A DNA stretch of 64,000 nucleotides from an uncultured Pelagibacteraceae bacterium (GTDB taxonomy: Bacteria; Pseudomonadota; Alphaproteobacteria; Pelagibacterales; Pelagibacteraceae). The notes beneath the pieces were generated by a model. The model ran no database searches and had not been told where the DNA came from. It was given only the letters and a program-made list of their open reading frames with translations. How positions within the stretch are numbered: position 1 is the first letter of the stretch; the number at the start of each line of letters is the position of its first letter. A program made the position numbers and the translations under genes. Below, in pieces: positions 17,291-24,819 of the stretch. The stretch lies in NCBI GenBank assembly GCA_902577075.1, contig CACGXV010000006.1, forward strand, positions 1 through 64,000. Reading direction: 5' to 3'.

Positions 17291-17957
17291 TAAGTTTTTT
17301 CTTGGAGAGTTTATTGGTAGTTGTTTCCTTGTAATGATTATTGTTGGCTCAGGAATAATGGCTGAAAATCTTACAAATGACACAGGTATTATGCTTTTAG
17401 CCAATACTATAGCAACTGGCGCAGGACTTTTTGTGCTAATTACTGTTTTTAGTGATGTTTCAGGAGCACATTTTAATCCATTTGTAAGTCTAGCAATGTT
17501 TCTTACAAAAAAATTAAAAGGAAATTTATTACCCACATATATATCTGCGCAAATTTTAGGTTGTTTGTTAGGTGTAGCACTTGCCAATTTCTTTTTCGAA
17601 CATCAAATTTTTGAATTATCAACAAAATCAAGGGACGGAATAAATATATTTACATCTGAAATTGTAGCAACATTTGGATTGATACTGATAATTTTTGGAT
17701 CATTAAAGAAAGGAAGTGTGGTAGTGGCCTCATGTGTAGCTTTTTATATCACTGCTGGTTATTGGTTTACATCATCTACATCATTTGCAAATCCTGCTGT
17801 AGCAATAGCGAGAACATTTACAGAAAGTTTTACTGGAATTAATTATATGTATACTCCAGTTTATATATTAGCAGAAATTATCGGTGCACTTTTTGCTGTA
17901 TTTGTGGCTAAAAAAATGCTTTTCAATAACAGAACAAGAGATAAAACTATCTCGTAG
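17280..17957 (+). CDS. aqpS: Aquaglyceroporin of the AqpS type, probably arsenite exit channel
   Basis: A 225-residue MIP-family channel with six membrane segments and two half-helix motifs. The first is HFNPF (N66-P67-F68) instead of the usual NPA, the second is FANPAV near residue 163. It is joined to arsC by an 11-bp overlap. In Sinorhizobium an aquaporin with ArsC lets arsenite leave the cell without a pump, and I infer the same here. Glycerol transport is a possible second role given the nearby glpD and ugpQ. Confidence 0.85.
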   Translation: MKYSKFFLGEFIGSCFLVMIIVGSGIMAENLTNDTGIMLLANTIATGAGLFVLITVFSDVSGAHFNPFVSLAMFLTKKLKGNLLPTYISAQILGCLLGVALANFFFEHQIFELSTKSRDGINIFTSEIVATFGLILIIFGSLKKGSVVVASCVAFYITAGYWFTSSTSFANPAVAIARTFTESFTGINYMYTPVYILAEIIGALFAVFVAKKMLFNNRTRDKTIS

Positions 17958-17992
17958 AAAAATTGAACCTATAAGATTTAAGGTCAATTTTC
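17957..17992. terminator. Shared terminator hairpin between aqpS and the DUF1868 gene
   Basis: The sequence GAAAAATTGAACCT pairs imperfectly with AGGTCAATTTTC around an AT-rich loop, starting at the aqpS stop codon. It sits between convergent genes, so it may serve both strands. Confidence 0.5.
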
Positions 17993-18067
17993 TAAATCAG
18001 TTTTTAAAAAATTTATTGAATATTAAAGATTAAAATAATAATGAAGAATATCTATAAGTAAAAACTA

Positions 18068-18787
18068 TTACAGGCTAGAAGGATTAATACTTTCAAACTC
18101 CAGCATGTTTTTAAAGGTACACATTTCAGGTTTTGTGAAAGTAATTTTTGGAAATTTTTTAATAAAATCAGAGGATAATTGTTTATTAAATTTAATTAAA
18201 TTTTTTATTTCAGTCTCATTAAGTTGTCTCAAGATATAAGCTAATGTAACATGGAAAGTATATCTTTGATGATTTTCAAATTTAATTTTCAATAAATTAC
18301 TTAGTTCATCTCTACAATTTCTTAAAATTTTTTCGTCCTCCTCAGAAAAGGGTTCTAAAACAATGCTGTAACCACCAAAAAATGTTTTTAGTTTTAAATT
18401 GATTTCTTTTGGAAAATTATAGTTTTCAATTCTTTTATTTAATTGAATAGCTATATCTTTGTAATCCATATCAAGATCTATATCTGTTGGCCAATAATAA
18501 GTATTTTTTGTATTTAAATTACAACAGTCAAATAATGTCATATGAAAACTAGATGGAGGTAAATAGGAATAAGTTTTTTCAGGATTAAAATTTTCTAAAT
18601 TTTTTTGAAAACCAATAATTTGATCAGATAAATATGTATTAAGAGGAATATTACAAATTATTGTGCACCCTGGAAATGGTAAAGGTTTTCCTTTATCGTC
18701 AAATTTATTTTCTGCACCTTTTAAACTATACCCTCTAAGTTTACCTGCTAAAAATTGCTCTTGGTTATTAACTATATTTAAATCCAT
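18068..18787 (-). CDS. DUF1868-type 2H phosphoesterase
   Basis: A 239-residue protein with two HxTx motifs, HMTL (82-85) and HVTL (180-183), spaced as in 2H phosphoesterases of the DUF1868 type. Such enzymes hydrolyse cyclic or linear phosphodiesters. It lies 9 bp downstream of ugpQ on the same strand, so it is probably the last gene of the ugp unit. I infer a role in breaking down a phosphodiester brought in or made by the glycerophosphodiester route, for example a cyclic glycerophosphate; the substrate is not known. It is the second 2H enzyme in this window and not obviously close to the DUF1045 protein. Confidence 0.75.
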   Translation of the reverse strand: MDLNIVNNQEQFLAGKLRGYSLKGAENKFDDKGKPLPFPGCTIICNIPLNTYLSDQIIGFQKNLENFNPEKTYSYLPPSSFHMTLFDCCNLNTKNTYYWPTDIDLDMDYKDIAIQLNKRIENYNFPKEINLKLKTFFGGYSIVLEPFSEEDEKILRNCRDELSNLLKIKFENHQRYTFHVTLAYILRQLNETEIKNLIKFNKQLSSDFIKKFPKITFTKPEMCTFKNMLEFESINPSSL

Positions 18788-18796
18788 TAAAATAAA

Positions 18797-19720
18797 CTAA
18801 AACCAGTTTATATTTTCTTTATCACAAAGTTCTTTCAGCCTTAATGGATAGTCTGTCATGATACCATCTACACTATACTCAATCATTTTTAACATATCGT
18901 ACTCTTCATTAACTGTCCAAACGTTCACTGGCAAATCTTCCTGATGAGAAATTTCTACTAGTTTTTTTGTAATATCTTTATGGTATGGATGCCAAGCCTT
19001 TCCACCTTGTGATTTTATAATTTTTGGTAACTCATATTTTTCAAAAAAAGGTAAGAAACTCATCCATGGAGATCTATTGTAAATTGTATTTTTAATTTTA
19101 ATTCCTGTCTGTTGTTGAAAACTTAAATAAGCTCTTGAAATTTCAGGGTAATGATTTTTGATTTCTGTCAGTGTTCTCCAATCAAATGAAGAAATGATTA
19201 TTTTATTTTGTAAATTTGATTTATTTACTTCTTGCATAACAAGTTTTACCATTTCCTCTGGGGTTGGAGTTAAATTTTCCTCGTCAGGTGTAGATTTAAT
19301 TTCTAAATTTATTAATAAATTTTCAGATTTGTTTTTTGAAGATAATTCTAATAACTCAGAAAGTTTTGGTATCTTTTGATTTTCTAAAGTTTTTTGATTA
19401 ACAAATCTTCTTCCATATCTAGATAATTTATTTAAAGCCCCAACATCAAATTTTAAAAGCTCATCGTCACTTAAGTCAAATATTATTATATTTTCATCCG
19501 TTATCCAATTTCCCTCATTATCTTTTGTAAAACTTGGATCTAATCTAAAGTCATGTGTAATCACAGGAATAAGATCTTTGGAAATCAAAATATCTGTTTC
19601 GTATGCATTAATATTGTTTTTAAATAAATATTTAAAACTTTCTAAAGTATTTTCAGGAAGATCTCCTCTAGCGCCTCTATGGCCATAAATTTTAATATAA
19701 TTTGGCTTTGATAAAATCAA
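18797..19720 (-). CDS. ugpQ: Glycerophosphodiester phosphodiesterase UgpQ
   Basis: Hydrolyses glycerophosphodiesters to glycerol-3-phosphate and an alcohol. The GDPD motif HRGARGDLPENT (residues 14-25) and metal-binding ETD (near 41) are intact, and the C-terminal VWTVNEEYD and GIMTDYP are typical. No signal peptide is seen, so it is cytoplasmic. The start is a TTG 2 bp after the ugpC stop (TAA); no ATG lies near the N-terminus, so translation is probably coupled to ugpC. It sits in the usual ugp operon position. Confidence 0.9.
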   Translation of the reverse strand: MILSKPNYIKIYGHRGARGDLPENTLESFKYLFKNNINAYETDILISKDLIPVITHDFRLDPSFTKDNEGNWITDENIIIFDLSDDELLKFDVGALNKLSRYGRRFVNQKTLENQKIPKLSELLELSSKNKSENLLINLEIKSTPDEENLTPTPEEMVKLVMQEVNKSNLQNKIIISSFDWRTLTEIKNHYPEISRAYLSFQQQTGIKIKNTIYNRSPWMSFLPFFEKYELPKIIKSQGGKAWHPYHKDITKKLVEISHQEDLPVNVWTVNEEYDMLKMIEYSVDGIMTDYPLRLKELCDKENINWF

Positions 19721-19722
19721 AA

Positions 19723-20775
19723 TTAATTTACTCGATTACCATTAGATTTATCAAAAACATAATAATTGTTATCATTTATGTTCAAAGATAATTTACTTCC
19801 TTTTTTAATAATTTGACTTCCAGAACATCTAAAACAAAAATCTTTTTTATTTTTTATTTCTCCATAAATCAAATTATCTGAACCTAATTGTTCTACCAGA
19901 TCTACAGATAAATTTATTAAACCTTTATCAGTTTGCGACATATGCTCTGGCCTAATTCCTAATATAACTGGTCCATTAAAATCACTTGTAACATTATTAA
20001 TTTCAAAACCTTCTGAAGTAAGAGTTTTATTTTTTAATTCTCCTTCAAGAAAATTCATCTGTGGCGAACCTATAAATCCTGCGACAAACATAGATTTAGG
20101 ATTATTATAAATTTCTATCGGTGTTCCAAGCTGCTCAATAAGGCCATTATTTATTACTGCCAGTCTATCAGCTAAGGTCATAGCTTCTACTTGGTCATGA
20201 GTTACAAATATACTTGTCACTCCAACTTTTTGCTGAAGTTTTTTTATTTCAAGCCTCATTTGTATTCTTAGTTTTGCATCTAAATTAGATAATGGCTCAT
20301 CAAATAAAAATATTTTAGGACTTCTTACAATAGCTCTTCCCATAGCAACTCTCTGCCTTTGACCTCCTGACAACATGGATGGTTTTCTTTGCAAGTATTC
20401 AGAAATTTGTAATAGCTTTGCTGCCTCATTAACTTTTTTTTCAATATCTTCTTTTGAAATACCTCTATTTTTTAATCCGTAAGCCAAATTGTTGTAAACA
20501 TTCATGTGAGGATAGAGTGCATAATTCTGAAAAACCATCGCAACATCTCTCTCTGAAGGGTCAACTTTATTAATTAATATTCCATCAAGATTTATATTAC
20601 CTTCAGTTATGTCTTCTAACCCAGCAATCATTCTTAAAAGAGTAGATTTTCCACATCCGCTTGGTCCAACAAAAACCATGAATTCACCATTTTCTACATT
20701 CATACTTGTCTCATGAACAGCTTTAGTTCCGTTTGGATAGATTTTAGTAACTTTATTTAATTCTAAAAAACTCAT
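19723..20775 (-). CDS. ugpC: sn-Glycerol-3-phosphate ABC transporter ATPase UgpC
   Basis: A 350-residue CUT1-family ATPase with Walker A GPSGCGKS (38-45), signature LSGGQRQRVAMGRA, Walker B IFLFDEPLSNLDA and a C-terminal TOBE/regulatory domain of about 110 residues. It directly abuts ugpE with no gap. It energises uptake of glycerol-3-phosphate and probably glycerophosphodiesters. MalK and MsmX are near relatives; the neighbours make it UgpC. Confidence 0.93.
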   Translation of the reverse strand: MSFLELNKVTKIYPNGTKAVHETSMNVENGEFMVFVGPSGCGKSTLLRMIAGLEDITEGNINLDGILINKVDPSERDVAMVFQNYALYPHMNVYNNLAYGLKNRGISKEDIEKKVNEAAKLLQISEYLQRKPSMLSGGQRQRVAMGRAIVRSPKIFLFDEPLSNLDAKLRIQMRLEIKKLQQKVGVTSIFVTHDQVEAMTLADRLAVINNGLIEQLGTPIEIYNNPKSMFVAGFIGSPQMNFLEGELKNKTLTSEGFEINNVTSDFNGPVILGIRPEHMSQTDKGLINLSVDLVEQLGSDNLIYGEIKNKKDFCFRCSGSQIIKKGSKLSLNINDNNYYVFDKSNGNRVN

Positions 20776-21627
20776 TTATTTCTCTGTTTGAATTAATCCT
20801 TTTATGAACCATTTTTGCAAAAATACTACCACTAAAACTGGGGGGATCATTGATAAAATAATATAAGCAAATCTCTCTGCTGTTCTTGGTAAAGCAACTC
20901 CCTCATAACTTTCAGTAAATATAATTTTCATTCCCATTACTACAGTCCAATATTCCTCACTCGTAGTCATTATTAACGGCCATAAATATTGACTATATCC
21001 GTATACAAACATGAATATAAACATCGCTGCAATCATTGTTTTAGATAATGGAACTAAAAAATCTATAAAAAATCTCCAACTATTTGCACCATCTAATTTT
21101 GCTGATTCAAGTAATTCATCAGGTATAGTTTTATAAAACTGTCTAAAAAAAAAGGTAGCGGTGGCTGATGCAACCAATGGAAGAACAAGACCTGTGTATG
21201 AATTAGTTAAACCTAAATCTGATACAATCTTATAACTTGGAAAAATCCTAACCTCCAGAGGCACAAGTAAAGTAATAAAGATTAACCAAAAAATTGGTAC
21301 AGCTAATTTGAATCTAAAATAAACTAAAGCATAAGCTGACATTGCTGAGATAATTACTTTAAGGGTTGCAATTCCTAAAGCCATTATAAAGCTATTTATA
21401 AACATTTTTGCAGCAGTCACTTCCTCTGACCAACCACCCTTCTCATTTAAAACTTCGTTATAATTTCTTGTTAATTGATCGCCAAGACCAAATTTCATTC
21501 CCTCTTTTAAAATAGTTACAGTATCGTGGGTAGAGCTAGCAAATGATAACCAAATCGGAATTACCATTAATAAAACACCTAGTATAAGTACAATGTGTGC
21601 TAAAATTTGTGATAATTTAATTTTCAT
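20776..21627 (-). CDS. ugpE: sn-Glycerol-3-phosphate ABC transporter permease UgpE (copy 1)
   Basis: A 283-residue permease of the MalG type with about six membrane segments and coupling loop ELLESAKLDGANSWRFF. It overlaps the next upstream copy by 4 bp. The two copies share long identical protein stretches, from FFRQFYKTIPDELLESAKLDGAN onward, so this is a tandem duplication. This copy has an additional loop near the C-terminus (FTESYEGVALPRTAERFAYII) which the other lacks. Confidence 0.92.
   Translation of the reverse strand: MKIKLSQILAHIVLILGVLLMVIPIWLSFASSTHDTVTILKEGMKFGLGDQLTRNYNEVLNEKGGWSEEVTAAKMFINSFIMALGIATLKVIISAMSAYALVYFRFKLAVPIFWLIFITLLVPLEVRIFPSYKIVSDLGLTNSYTGLVLPLVASATATFFFRQFYKTIPDELLESAKLDGANSWRFFIDFLVPLSKTMIAAMFIFMFVYGYSQYLWPLIMTTSEEYWTVVMGMKIIFTESYEGVALPRTAERFAYIILSMIPPVLVVVFLQKWFIKGLIQTEK
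21089..21141. repeat. 53-bp perfect repeat shared by the two ugpE genes, copy 1
   Basis: This segment is identical, including third codon positions, to 21907-21959 in the neighbouring ugpE copy. It encodes the permease coupling loop (QFYKTIPDELLESAKLDG). Identity ends abruptly on both sides, as expected after gene conversion or strong selection on this loop. Confidence 0.9.
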
Positions 21628-22445
21628 TTGTCTTGAAAGATCCCTTTAATAAAATATTTTTGTAATACAATTATGATTAATACTGGTGGTATCATTGACA
21701 TGATGACGAATGCAAATTTGTTAACGATTGATCCAGACATCATCTTTAATCCCATGACAACAGTCCAATATTGTTCAGAAGAAGTTACTAATATCGGCCA
21801 TAAATATTGATTATAACCGAATACAAACATAAATATGAACATTGCAACAATCATTGTTTTTGACAATGGCACTAAAAAGTCAATAAAAAATCTCCAAGTA
21901 TTTGCGCCATCTAATTTTGCTGATTCAAGTAATTCATCAGGTATAGTTTTATAAAACTGCCTAAAAAATAAAGTAGCTATAGCAGAAGCTGAAATTGGAA
22001 TAATTAGTCCCCAATATGAGTTTACTAAGTTAAGTGTAGACATAACAGAATAGGTAGGAAAAATTCTTAACTCCAGAGGGACTAGTATAGTAATAAAAAT
22101 TATCCAAAATAACAATGTTGCATATTTCACTCTGAAATAAACTAAGACATATGCAGTCATAAGAGATGAAATAACTGATACAAACGCAACTCCAGTTGCC
22201 ATTAAAAAACTATTTAAAAACATCTTTAATGCAGTAATTTCTTTAAAAAAACCACCCTCATATAATAAAACTTTCGTATAATTCTCTAAAAACTTATCTC
22301 CTAAAAAAAATTGAAGACCTTGGGTATTAATAATCGAAGCTGTATGAGTTGAGCTTGCAAAAATTAACCACACAGGAATTATCATAATGAAAATGCCTAT
22401 CAAAAGAATTAAATGAGAAAAGTTTGATGAAAAATATCTAATCAT
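21624..22445 (-). CDS. ugpE2: sn-Glycerol-3-phosphate ABC transporter permease UgpE (copy 2)
   Basis: A 273-residue paralogue of the neighbouring UgpE, with about six membrane segments and the same coupling loop (ELLESAKLDGANTWRFF). It starts 1 bp after ugpA and overlaps ugpE by 4 bp. UgpA could pair with either copy, giving two forms of the importer, or the copies may prefer different ligands. Both reading frames are intact, so neither looks like a decaying copy. Confidence 0.9.
   Translation of the reverse strand: MIRYFSSNFSHLILLIGIFIMIIPVWLIFASSTHTASIINTQGLQFFLGDKFLENYTKVLLYEGGFFKEITALKMFLNSFLMATGVAFVSVISSLMTAYVLVYFRVKYATLLFWIIFITILVPLELRIFPTYSVMSTLNLVNSYWGLIIPISASAIATLFFRQFYKTIPDELLESAKLDGANTWRFFIDFLVPLSKTMIVAMFIFMFVFGYNQYLWPILVTSSEQYWTVVMGLKMMSGSIVNKFAFVIMSMIPPVLIIIVLQKYFIKGIFQDK
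21907..21959. repeat. 53-bp perfect repeat shared by the two ugpE genes, copy 2
   Basis: Identical to 21089-21141 in the other ugpE gene; see that entry. The flanking DNA (gcgccat here versus gcaccat there on the plus strand) differs on one side by a single silent change. Confidence 0.9.
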
Positions 22446-22446
22446 T

Positions 22447-23325
22447 TTAATTGTAATGTATTTTCCCTTCTATGTATCTAAATTGAAAAATTGTAATAAC
22501 TAAAACAATCAACATCATCATAATTGATTGAGCACCAGCACTTCCTAAGTCTAACCCCCTAAATCCGTCCATGTATGCTTTATAAACAAGAGTTCTTGTT
22601 TCACCTGAGGGTGCACCAATTGTTGTAGTGTCAATTATTCCAAAAGTATCAAAAAAAGCATAAGTTATATTGATAATGATTAAAAAGAAAGTTGTGGGCA
22701 TCAATAGAGGGAAAGTGATTGTCCAAAATCTTCTGAAACTACTTTTACAATCAATTATCGATGCTTCAATGACAGATTGTTGTATTGCTTGAAGACCGGC
22801 TAAGAAGAAAATAAAATTAGCACTTATTTGTTTCCATGATCCTGCTATTATTAAGTAGATATAAGAATCAAAAACACTTTCATACCAATTAAAACCCCAT
22901 AAATCGTTAAATAGATGATACAATAATCCAAATCTTTCACTAAAAAAATAATTTGCCATAACACCCACCACCGCTGGCGCAATAGCATAAGGCCAAATCA
23001 AAAGAGTTTTGTAGGCACTTTTTCCATGCATTACATTATTGGCTTGTACAGCAAGTAACAATCCAATGGCTCCTGTAACAAGTGTAATCACAAAGCTATA
23101 AATAATAGTAAACTTAAAAGCTATTAAATAAGCCGGGTCATCAAAAATAAATAAAAAATTATCAAACCATACAAATTGTCTTCCAAATCCAAATGCATCT
23201 TGCATGGTAAATGCATCTCTAAAAGTTTGTATTATTGGCCAATATAAAAATATTAATAAAATACCTAGCTGTGGTGCTAAAAAAAAATACTGTGAATAGT
23301 TTGATTTAAACTGAACTTTTTTCAT
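22447..23325 (-). CDS. ugpA: sn-Glycerol-3-phosphate ABC transporter permease UgpA
   Basis: A 292-residue MalF-type permease with six membrane segments. The PYAIAPAVVGVMANYFF stretch and the coupling loop EASIIDCKSSFRRFWTITFPLLMPT (near 185-210) fit UgpA; an Asp-Cys-Lys occupies the usual D-G-A position of that loop. It follows ugpB after 48 bp that contain a hairpin, so the permeases are probably expressed at a lower level than the binding protein. Confidence 0.93.
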   Translation of the reverse strand: MKKVQFKSNYSQYFFLAPQLGILLIFLYWPIIQTFRDAFTMQDAFGFGRQFVWFDNFLFIFDDPAYLIAFKFTIIYSFVITLVTGAIGLLLAVQANNVMHGKSAYKTLLIWPYAIAPAVVGVMANYFFSERFGLLYHLFNDLWGFNWYESVFDSYIYLIIAGSWKQISANFIFFLAGLQAIQQSVIEASIIDCKSSFRRFWTITFPLLMPTTFFLIIINITYAFFDTFGIIDTTTIGAPSGETRTLVYKAYMDGFRGLDLGSAGAQSIMMMLIVLVITIFQFRYIEGKIHYN

Positions 23326-23333
23326 AAAATAAA

Positions 23334-23359
23334 TAGGAGGGTATATTAATACCCTCCTA
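23334..23359 (-). terminator. Hairpin between ugpB and ugpA (partial terminator or mRNA stabiliser)
   Basis: TAGGAGGGTAT pairs with ATACCCTCCTA around a short AT loop. There is no clean T-run after it on the minus strand, so an mRNA 3'-end stabiliser is as likely as a terminator. The GGAGG in the stem also lies only 9-14 bp before the ugpA start, so folding could mask or mimic its ribosome-binding site. Confidence 0.65.
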
Positions 23360-23373
23360 ATTTATATTATTTT

Positions 23374-24681
23374 TTAAAGAGTCTTAGCAAATTGTTTTAA
23401 CAATTTAGCTGCACCCTTATCCATGTTCTTTAATCCTTTTTCGATTGATATTTTGCCATTTAACATTGGCTCAACATTTTCGTAAATTACTTCACGAATT
23501 TGAGGCCAGTTACCAGCTCTATATCCACCAGGAATAGTTGAACCTTCTAAGCTTAATTGTTCACCAACAGCTTTGTGATATGGAGAAGCTCTATAAAAGT
23601 TTATAGTTTCAGCTAATTCTATACCACCTTTAGTTACAGCAGAATAACCTGTCATGTTGTGATAGTATAAATCCATTTCAGGAGAACCCATAAATTCTAT
23701 GAATTTAGCAAGTCCTTTATACTCTTCTTCTGTATGACCATTTAAGATCCAGTTTGCTGCGCCACCAATAAATGTTGGATACTCTTTGCCACCAGTTACT
23801 GAGTCCCAATAAGGAATATGATTAACTGTAAAATTTGGAACAACACCTTTCATTCCACCAAATGATGCAGCAGATCCAAACCAAAAAGCAGCCTCACCTG
23901 CTATAAATGGTGCTTGATTATCTCCCCAAGCTCTTCCTTTATAGCCGTAGAGACCTTTTTCGTACCATTCTTTTACTTTTTTCCAATGATAAACAAATGC
24001 ATCTGTTTCAGCAAATAAAGTTTTTGTCGGAACAGCATCGTAACCATTGTTTCCATCTGTCATAAGGAGATTATGTCTTGAAAAGAAATTTTCTGTCCAG
24101 ATCCAAGGAGAGTGACTTTGAACTAAAGGAATATATCCAGCAGCTTTAATTTTTGGAGCCATAGCCTCAAATTCTTCATAAGTTTTTGGAACTGATTCTA
24201 TTCCTACTTCTTTCAATATGTCCATATTTGCATACATTAAGCAAGTTGAACTATTAAAAGGAACACCTATCATTTTTCCATCAGAGTCAGCATAGAAGTT
24301 TTTAATTCCAGGAATATAATTATCTGCATCTACTTTAATTCCATATTTCTCAGCCATATCTTCAAAACCAATAACAACGCCATTTTTAACTTGGGCTACC
24401 ATAATTGCAGCACCAGCATCGTAAACCTGTGAATAATGTGGTTGGTCTCCCGCTCTAAATGCAGCTATAGTTGCCGCCATGTTATCTTCATAACTTCCTT
24501 TACCTGTAGGAATGACGGTGTATTCATCTTGTGAAGCATTAAATCTATTTGCAATTTCAATAATTACATCACCAAGAAATCCACTATTTCCATACCACCA
24601 ATGAATTTCTGTCTTTGAATAACTGTGTGATGTAAAAGAGAAAGTAAATAGAATTGTTAAAACACTCAATATTTTTTTCAT
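23374..24681 (-). CDS. ugpB: sn-Glycerol-3-phosphate binding protein UgpB
   Basis: A 435-residue periplasmic binding protein with a signal peptide (about 22 residues, cleaved near SHSYS). The mature start EIHWWYGNSGFLGDVI and GKGSYEDNMAATIAAFRAG resemble UgpB, where WWY and the Tyr/Trp pocket bind glycerol-3-phosphate. First gene of the ugpB-A-E2-E-C-Q unit. The 138-bp region to divergent glpD carries a Pho-like repeat and a palindrome. Confidence 0.93.
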   Translation of the reverse strand: MKKILSVLTILFTFSFTSHSYSKTEIHWWYGNSGFLGDVIIEIANRFNASQDEYTVIPTGKGSYEDNMAATIAAFRAGDQPHYSQVYDAGAAIMVAQVKNGVVIGFEDMAEKYGIKVDADNYIPGIKNFYADSDGKMIGVPFNSSTCLMYANMDILKEVGIESVPKTYEEFEAMAPKIKAAGYIPLVQSHSPWIWTENFFSRHNLLMTDGNNGYDAVPTKTLFAETDAFVYHWKKVKEWYEKGLYGYKGRAWGDNQAPFIAGEAAFWFGSAASFGGMKGVVPNFTVNHIPYWDSVTGGKEYPTFIGGAANWILNGHTEEEYKGLAKFIEFMGSPEMDLYYHNMTGYSAVTKGGIELAETINFYRASPYHKAVGEQLSLEGSTIPGGYRAGNWPQIREVIYENVEPMLNGKISIEKGLKNMDKGAAKLLKQFAKTL

Positions 24682-24701
24682 TTTACCTCTTTGTTTATTT
24701 A

Positions 24702-24718
24702 TTATTCATTATGAATAA
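24702..24718. promoter_or_regulatory. 17-bp palindrome upstream of ugpB
   Basis: TTATTCAT-T-ATGAATAA is a perfect inverted repeat around one base, 21 bp before the ugpB start and inside the ugpB-glpD divergent region. It may be an operator, but AT-rich palindromes arise easily by chance. Confidence 0.3.
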
Positions 24719-24727
24719 ATTATTTAT

Positions 24728-24745
24728 ATTAAAGTATCGTTAAAT
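24728..24745 (-). promoter_or_regulatory. Probable Pho box upstream of ugpB
   Basis: Minus strand ATTTAAC-GATA-CTTTAAT, matching YTGTAAY at 5/7 and 6/7, with a third in-phase 7-mer AAGTAAT (5/7) four bases further upstream. It lies 46 bp before ugpB and points towards it. The ugp operon is a standard Pho regulon member in other bacteria. Confidence 0.45.
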
Positions 24746-24819
24746 TTTGATTACTTAAATGTAAAAATATATAATGTTTCTAAAAGAGGTTGTATATTTT
24801 AAAACAAATCATAATTAAA

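Noticed and set aside
24790-24819. GlpD start at the upstream TTG
   Set aside because: Ten extra residues precede the FAD motif without family support; the ATG at 24820 fits better.
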